Source: Oxalobacter sp. (GTDB lineage Bacteria; Pseudomonadota; Gammaproteobacteria; Burkholderiales; Burkholderiaceae_D). Taken from it: a stretch of DNA of 64,000 bases. Made by a program: the position numbers and the translations under genes. This document shows, one piece after another, positions 60,015 through 64,000 of the stretch (position 1 is its first letter; each line of letters begins with the position of its first letter). Location: contig JAEEYE010000004.1 of the NCBI GenBank assembly GCA_016291665.1, positions 54,731-118,730 on the forward strand, in the 5' to 3' direction. Below the pieces are notes generated by a model. The model made no database searches and was not told the origin of the DNA. It saw only the letters and a list, made by a program, of their open reading frames with translations.

Positions 60015-60339
60015 GGTGCCTCCTTGAAAGGTCAGGTAAAAGGAATTCTGGATACGATATCACAGCTAGGAGAATTCTTTTTCAATATGGGCAGGAAATA
60101 TGCCAGCCTGGCGTGACTGAACTTGGATGCCTTGTTTTCCTCATACAGATTTTTCTGGTGTGCCAATGTTTTATTGAAGAAGAAACAGGCACAGCCGCAG
60201 AACTTTCTCATCCTGTGGATATGGCTGCCCTTAGGCATCAACTTATAACGGAAGGCTTTATTGCCCCGTATTGTTTGTCGAACCAGATTTCCCTGACTGA
60301 TTTTATTGGCATCCTACCTTGGGATCAAAAGGGAAGCCG
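60015..60339. other. intergenic region with no gene recognised
   Basis: The 325-bp gap has an open plus-strand frame (59996-60454) whose middle reads smoothly (FIEEETGTAAELSHPVDMAALRHQLITEGFIAPYCL), but it lacks a ribosome site and runs into the antisense of the next gene. It could be a remnant; I see no RNA gene or terminator here. Confidence 0.35.
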
Positions 60340-60906
60340 TCATTTTACAATCAGGTCACCCGTTTCGATGTTAAGGTTCTTTTCCTGTATTTCAATCAGT
60401 GCTGGGTATCCAGCCTCTGCATGGTCTTCGGCATGGGTTGGACTGTCAGTATAAGGAACCATCAGTTGGACTGACTGCAGGCGGCAGGCATGAAGGTTGC
60501 CGCGATGTTTTACCATAGCATCATCATGGGTGGAGAAACTGCCATAGAGCACCCTGCCATACAGGCAGTGGACAGGTGCCTTGAATAGCCCTCCGCCTTC
60601 TTTATTGACACGGTTCACGACAAAGACAGCATTCTTGTAATCAAAGTGTTCACGGAAATTCTCAATGAATCCAGTGACTTTCCCCATCGCTTCCATTGCC
60701 TGGCTGGCTGTCAAGTTTTTCAACGGGTCGTTCTTGTTGTCTTTCGGGTCTTGTGGATAAGGATGCATTACCCGGAGTTTACGGACACATTCCCCGCAGA
60801 TGACGGCTCCGTCCTGAAGCTTCACGGCGTTTTCAAGCCACATCGCTGCCCTGCCGCAAAGCGGACAGAATCCGATATCCAACCGTTTGGTCTGCTTTCT
60901 CCGCAT
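60340..60906 (-). CDS. zinc-ribbon protein of unknown function, short copy
   Basis: The 188-residue protein has two CxxC pairs: CPLCGRAA and ICGECVRKL near the N-terminus, a helical middle (NLTASQAMEAMGKVTGFIENFREHF), and a beta-rich C-terminus (LYGRVLYGSFSTHDDAMV...NLNIETGDLIVK). The C-terminal half is related to that of the next gene. An AAGGG site precedes the ATG. I do not recognise the C-terminal domain. Confidence 0.75.
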   Translation of the reverse strand: MRRKQTKRLDIGFCPLCGRAAMWLENAVKLQDGAVICGECVRKLRVMHPYPQDPKDNKNDPLKNLTASQAMEAMGKVTGFIENFREHFDYKNAVFVVNRVNKEGGGLFKAPVHCLYGRVLYGSFSTHDDAMVKHRGNLHACRLQSVQLMVPYTDSPTHAEDHAEAGYPALIEIQEKNLNIETGDLIVK

Positions 60907-60916
60907 ATCTGCCCTT

Positions 60917-61732
60917 TCAGTTGATGATCAGGATGTCACCTGGATATATGTATGGGATATCATGGTCAAAGATAAGGTTCCCAGAATATCCTTCATAGAT
61001 GGCATCTGACAGCCTGCCGCTGAGCCTGTAGTAATACGGTATCTCAATCTTTGTGATGGTGTCTTGATAGGCCCTTTCCCGGCGGTGGACTGTGAACCGG
61101 TCTTGCGCTTGGACTTTGCCATAGACGGTTCTACCCGTGATGACATAGTTCGCGATGTGTTGTCTGTTTTTTTCAATCCGCCTGTTTTCGTCCACCAGAA
61201 AAATTGCCTTGCAGTTCCCATAATGTTGCTGATACCGGTTCCTGGCTTGATCTGCCTCGACCAACGCTTTCTGGAATTCGGGGTAAGTGATTTTATTCAA
61301 GGGATCCAGTACAGCATCTTCTTCTATATCTTCTTCCGGTTCCTCGATAAGAATCCGAATCAGGGGAAGAATGATGCGGACGCTTGATGCACAGTCATCG
61401 CAGATGGGAGACCTGTCTCTCAGGACAGTTGCTTCGTCGCCAACAGATGCGCCACAGTTCTGGCAGCTGTCAGTTAGCCGTAGTGGCTGGGACTTGTAGA
61501 TTTTCGGTTGGGGTTCTGCTGTTTTCGTCTTTTTCCGATTGGCGATAAATTGTTTTGCGCCTTCAACAGTGTATTCTTCCTCCAGGATATCGTCGTTCTC
61601 GAAATGGTCTTCCACCAGAGACCAGCAGTTGTCGCAGAGGATACCATCAGGCAATGTTTTCCCGCCGCCGGAAAAGGATCTGTTGCAGATTGAACAGGTT
61701 TTCGGTGTTTTATCGCTAAACCATCCCATCAT
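60917..61732 (-). CDS. zinc-ribbon protein (DUF4428-like), long copy
   Basis: The 271-residue protein begins MMGWFSDKTPKTCSICNRSFSGGGKTLPDGILCDNCWSLV, a DUF4428-like treble-clef zinc ribbon, then a second CxxC pair (CQNCGAS...CDDC), an acidic stretch (EEPEEDIEEDAV), and a C-terminal beta region (VITGRTVYGKVQAQDRFTVHRRERAYQDTITKIEIP...YPGDILIIN) that aligns with the shorter neighbour. The two genes are 10 bp apart and form an operon. AAGGA precedes the ATG. The beta region looks like a small-barrel fold. Confidence 0.78.
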   Translation of the reverse strand: MMGWFSDKTPKTCSICNRSFSGGGKTLPDGILCDNCWSLVEDHFENDDILEEEYTVEGAKQFIANRKKTKTAEPQPKIYKSQPLRLTDSCQNCGASVGDEATVLRDRSPICDDCASSVRIILPLIRILIEEPEEDIEEDAVLDPLNKITYPEFQKALVEADQARNRYQQHYGNCKAIFLVDENRRIEKNRQHIANYVITGRTVYGKVQAQDRFTVHRRERAYQDTITKIEIPYYYRLSGRLSDAIYEGYSGNLIFDHDIPYIYPGDILIIN

Positions 61733-61807
61733 TATTCCTTTTCTGAGATCCAGCCTAGCATAGCAAAATCAGCAGGGTTGGAAAAGGATGGTCTGTCTGC
61801 AAATAGA

Positions 61808-61829
61808 AATGCCGCCAGAAGGCGGCATT
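61808..61829 (-). terminator. terminator of tRNA-Gly
   Basis: AATGCCGCC-agaa-GGCGGCATT is a 9-bp stem followed on the minus strand by a T-rich run, 12 bp after the tRNA end. Confidence 0.75.
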
Positions 61830-61840
61830 GCATGGGATTG

Positions 61841-61914
61841 TGGAGCGGGCGAAGGGAATCGAACCCTCGTCGTAAGCTTGGGAAGCTTCTGCTCTACCAT
61901 TGAGCTACGCCCGC
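61841..61914 (-). tRNA. tRNA-Gly (CCC)
   Basis: The 74-nt cloverleaf has a GCGGGCG/CGCCCGC acceptor stem, anticodon loop TTCCCAA (anticodon CCC), and an encoded CCA end. The anticodon stem pairs four of five positions; 27-43 looks mismatched. A TATAAT box lies 15-20 bp upstream on the minus strand. Confidence 0.95.
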
Positions 61915-61961
61915 ATAAGAGCTGCCATTATAAGCCAATGGCCATCAATATGCTATAAACT

Positions 61962-62666
61962 TTAATATCCCGATTTATCGAGGTAAGCATCCATAAAGTC
62001 ACCGGCGTTATAAAAGTCAGTCCAGGCTTTGACGGCCATCGCTTCTTCTTTTTGAACACCGGTACGTGTTCTCAGTTCTTTTTCAAGACGGTCTGGGTTG
62101 GTTTTTGTGGATTGTTCAACTGGTATCTGGTTGGCAGGATCGTCTCCCGCTTCATACCATTCCAGCCACGATTTGACTGATAAAGCTTCTTCTTCGCGAA
62201 CACCCGTACGAGTTTTGATTTCCCGGGCTTGGACGTCAGCTCTGGTCGATGCCATTTCCGTGGATGGCAGGCTGTTTCCAGGGCTGTCTGAATCCCCTGC
62301 TTCATACCAATCGAGCCACGCTTTAAGCGCCATGGCTTCTTCTTCACGGACCCCTAGGCGAGTCTTGATTTCGCGTTCCTGTGTCTTTTCTTTCTTGAGT
62401 TCTTCTTCGGACTTGAAACGGACAGGTTCCTGGGTATGGCTGTTGTCGTCAGACTTGAACCATTGCTGCCAGCTCTGTGAAGACTGGGAATCGGCTTCGG
62501 GTGCTTTCTGGTTGTCTTTGTCGTAACCAGACTTATTGAGGTACAGGTCAACAATGTTGCCTTTGCGATAGGAATCAGACCATTCTTTGAATGTGTCCGC
62601 TTCGTTTTCCGAGAGGGAGTTTCTCGATGGATTGACTTGTCTGTCCGGTGTGTCGCCTGTCCCCAT
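61962..62666 (-). CDS. novel acidic repeat protein with KSGY termini
   Basis: The start at 62666 (MGTGDTPDRQVNP) follows AAGGAG at a perfect distance. The 234-residue protein has three copies of a roughly 50-residue repeat of the form RExKTRxGVREEEAMALKAWLDWYEAGD, plus a degenerate copy at the N-terminus (LSENEADTFKEWSDSYRKGN). Both the first and last repeats end in YLxKSGY, so the protein is bounded by the same phrase. It is acidic and helical, without a signal or membrane span. I do not recognise the family. Confidence 0.75.
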   Translation of the reverse strand: MGTGDTPDRQVNPSRNSLSENEADTFKEWSDSYRKGNIVDLYLNKSGYDKDNQKAPEADSQSSQSWQQWFKSDDNSHTQEPVRFKSEEELKKEKTQEREIKTRLGVREEEAMALKAWLDWYEAGDSDSPGNSLPSTEMASTRADVQAREIKTRTGVREEEALSVKSWLEWYEAGDDPANQIPVEQSTKTNPDRLEKELRTRTGVQKEEAMAVKAWTDFYNAGDFMDAYLDKSGY

Positions 62667-62943
62667 TTTTTGCTCCTTCAGCTTTCCTTGCATTGTCAAG
62701 TGAATATTGGCCGTTTTCTAGGTTACACGGCACATCCCCTTTTATGCATAAGGATAATATTAGCGTATTTTTAGGGTAAATGGCTAACCGGTTACCTGCA
62801 CTTAAAGACATTTAGCCGCCTGTTATTGACCTAAATCAATCGGTAAAGAGAGAGCAAAGATGAAATGCCCTGCCCGAAGCCATCCAATTGGGTACAATAT
62901 CGCTCGAAACCAAAATGCATCGATCCAGGATATAGGGGGGATT

Positions 62944-63198
62944 ATGGGTAAAGCACCCGAAAAGAGCGTCTCGATAGACTTTATGGAAAAGCTGGGCTTT
63001 GAACTGCCTGATGAAGTATGTGGCTTTTACCTTGAGAACGGTGAGATTGTTTTCAACCTACAGGTTTTTGAGGAAGTGAGCGATTGCCAATTCAAGGTGT
63101 CTTACGAAGAAGAACGCTTCCCGCTGACCGAAGAGCAACTGGCGATGTTAAAGGAAGCCGGACTGACCGATCCTGATGGCTATCAGATTCAGTTCTGA
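62944..63198 (+). CDS. small hypothetical protein (84 aa)
   Basis: The start at 62944 (MGKAPEKSVSIDF) follows AGGGGG; the track start at 62860 has no support. The protein is acidic (IDFMEKLGFELPDEVCGFYLENGEIVFNLQVFEEVSDCQFKVSYEEERF) with two cysteines and is probably a small beta-rich cytoplasmic protein. It is followed by another small gene after 37 bp. Confidence 0.7.
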   Translation: MGKAPEKSVSIDFMEKLGFELPDEVCGFYLENGEIVFNLQVFEEVSDCQFKVSYEEERFPLTEEQLAMLKEAGLTDPDGYQIQF

Positions 63199-63235
63199 TG
63201 GCAGAACCATAATGTAACCCAATAAGTGACCCAAA

Positions 63236-63520
63236 ATGACGATTGAAGAGATTGCAGAAAAATTCAAGGCATTCGAAGACAAGTACAACCTGCCCCCTAT
63301 TTTTCAGATGTCTGATGGCAAGACGTTGAGTGCTTTCATTATCACCCGTAAGGGAGAATCATGCTTTGTCAGTTACGACAGCAGTGATGCTGACATTCTC
63401 GAGGCTGCCAAACTTATCAGCGAAGAGAACACGGCTGATATTGAAAAAGAAATCCGCGAGTTGAAGTCTTTCTGTGTCGCTCCCGCATTGCGTTCCGCTG
63501 CGCCCGAAACCTTGCAATAA
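63236..63520 (+). CDS. small hypothetical protein (94 aa)
   Basis: The protein starts MTIEEIAEKFKAFEDKYNLPPIFQ and is mostly helical and acidic (ADILEAAKLISEENTADIEKEIRELKSF) with a short C-terminal tail. No family is recognised and no good ribosome site is seen. It lies between the previous small gene and rpmB. Confidence 0.6.
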   Translation: MTIEEIAEKFKAFEDKYNLPPIFQMSDGKTLSAFIITRKGESCFVSYDSSDADILEAAKLISEENTADIEKEIRELKSFCVAPALRSAAPETLQ

Positions 63521-63580
63521 GTTTTCTTATACTGCTGGCGTCTTGTTTTAAACGGCGCCTGCTAATGATGTTGCTTTTCG

Positions 63581-63594
63581 ATTATCCGGATAAT
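63581..63594. promoter_or_regulatory. perfect palindrome upstream of rpmB
   Basis: ATTATCCGGATAAT is a 14-bp perfect palindrome 130 bp upstream of rpmB in AT-rich DNA. It could be an operator of the ribosomal-protein promoter; no clear -35/-10 pair fits around it. Confidence 0.45.
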
Positions 63595-63723
63595 TGTGTC
63601 ACATATCTAAAAAATGTTTAACATTATTATTGGATAATTTGATGTTTTTATTGCATTTTTCTTGCTTTTTTTGATTCATCCCATTAGAATTGCGCTTTCT
63701 CAATTCATTTGGAGGTATTTTCA

Positions 63724-63960
63724 ATGGCTAAAGTTTGTCAGGTCACTGGTAAAAAACCAGTCACCGGCCACAAGATCTCTCACGCACACAATGTGTCGAA
63801 CCGTCGTTTCATGCCAAACCTGCACCGTCGCCGTTTCTTCGTTGAATCCGAAAACCGTTGGGTTTCCCTGCGTATTTCCAATGCTGGCCTGCGTACCATC
63901 GACAAGCTGGGCATCGACGCCGTCTTGGCTGATATGCGCGCACGCGGCGAAAAGATCTGA
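63724..63960 (+). CDS. rpmB: 50S ribosomal protein L28
   Basis: The 78-residue protein [63 protein letters not shown] is L28 throughout. The start at 63724 follows GGAGG; the track adds five residues. It is followed by rpmG, the standard order. Confidence 0.97.
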   Translation: MAKVCQVTGKKPVTGHKISHAHNVSNRRFMPNLHRRRFFVESENRWVSLRISNAGLRTIDKLGIDAVLADMRARGEKI

Positions 63961-63992
63961 TTCATCATCTGAACTGTTAAGGAGTTACTGAC

Positions 63993-64000
63993 ATGGCTAA
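63993..64000 (+). CDS. rpmG: 50S ribosomal protein L33, first codons (cut by window edge)
   Basis: ATGGCTAA preceded by AAGGAG lies 32 bp after rpmB. L33 proteins begin MAK and rpmG follows rpmB in most proteobacteria, so this is the start of rpmG, although only two full codons are visible. Confidence 0.75.

Noticed and set aside
59996-60454. 152-aa plus-strand ORF
   Set aside because: No ribosome site, and its two ends are antisense to the alcohol dehydrogenase and zinc-ribbon genes. A remnant is possible, so it is noted in the gap entry.

Overview
This window looks like a chromosomal segment of a betaproteobacterium, most likely Oxalobacteraceae (Oxalobacter-like). That is an inference from roughly 50% GC, the rluC/rne/moaA block, the bioF-bioH-bioC order and the overall protein style; no 16S rRNA gene is present to settle it. 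Most of the window is ordinary housekeeping DNA, with islands of accessory genes.

Layout. 1-4.1 kb: start of nadB (minus strand, cut by the window edge), a small hypothetical gene, a beta-lactamase-family serine hydrolase, a short gene remnant, a DUF4143-type ATPase and a small hypothetical gene. 4.2-12.3 kb: two related MarR-FUSC efflux modules on the minus strand. The second is a complete five-gene set (MarR, FUSC permease, DUF1656, HlyD adaptor, OprM-type channel), probably for export of aromatic acids or similar compounds. 12.3-13.8 kb: a tandem pair of related exported proteins of unknown function. 13.8-15.7 kb: an AT-rich AbiE-type (type IV) toxin-antitoxin pair. 15.8-21 kb: a flavin-reductase-like protein, an EamA transporter, an exonuclease, sppA, a HAD phosphatase and rluC. 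21-24.6 kb: rne with a leader of about 680 nt rich in hairpins. 24.7-29.7 kb: moaA, tRNA-Pro, tRNA-Arg, an NRDE protein and the overlapping bioF-bioH-bioC genes. 29.7-37.2 kb: BrkB/YihY, a D-2-hydroxyacid dehydrogenase, a His-rich Zn/Cd/Pb ATPase with a divergent CadR/PbrR-type MerR regulator, a rhodanese, and a second DUF4143 ATPase preceded by three 23-bp repeats. 37.4-48.8 kb: radA, alr, lplT, type-4 UDG, rimI, tsaB, an MFS transporter, gluQ, a thioredoxin-like protein, dnaQ and trhP. 49-56.3 kb: two tRNA-Leu genes, redox and thiol genes (FMN oxidoreductase, trxB, OsmC, OYE/nemA, an Rrf2 regulator, an HPP membrane protein), a GATase, an AEC carrier and a secreted PLD nuclease. 56.4-62.7 kb: a Sel1 lipoprotein, a decayed hipA toxin remnant, VanX-like dipeptidase, a lipoprotein, an iron alcohol dehydrogenase, two related zinc-ribbon proteins, tRNA-Gly and an unusual repeat protein. 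62.9-64 kb: two small hypothetical genes, rpmB and the first codons of rpmG.

The genes form several working groups: biotin precursor synthesis (bioFHC), tRNA modification (tsaB, gluQ, trhP), DNA maintenance (radA, udg, dnaQ), heavy-metal export (cadA/cadR), drug or aromatic-acid efflux, and a thiol/electrophile defence cluster around trxB-osmC-nemA-rrf2. I found no prophage, IS element, CRISPR array or rRNA operon. The least explained items are the iterated repeats near the DUF4143 ATPases, the zinc-ribbon pair, the KSGY-bounded repeat protein, the tandem secreted paralogs and the paired hairpins that flank trxB.
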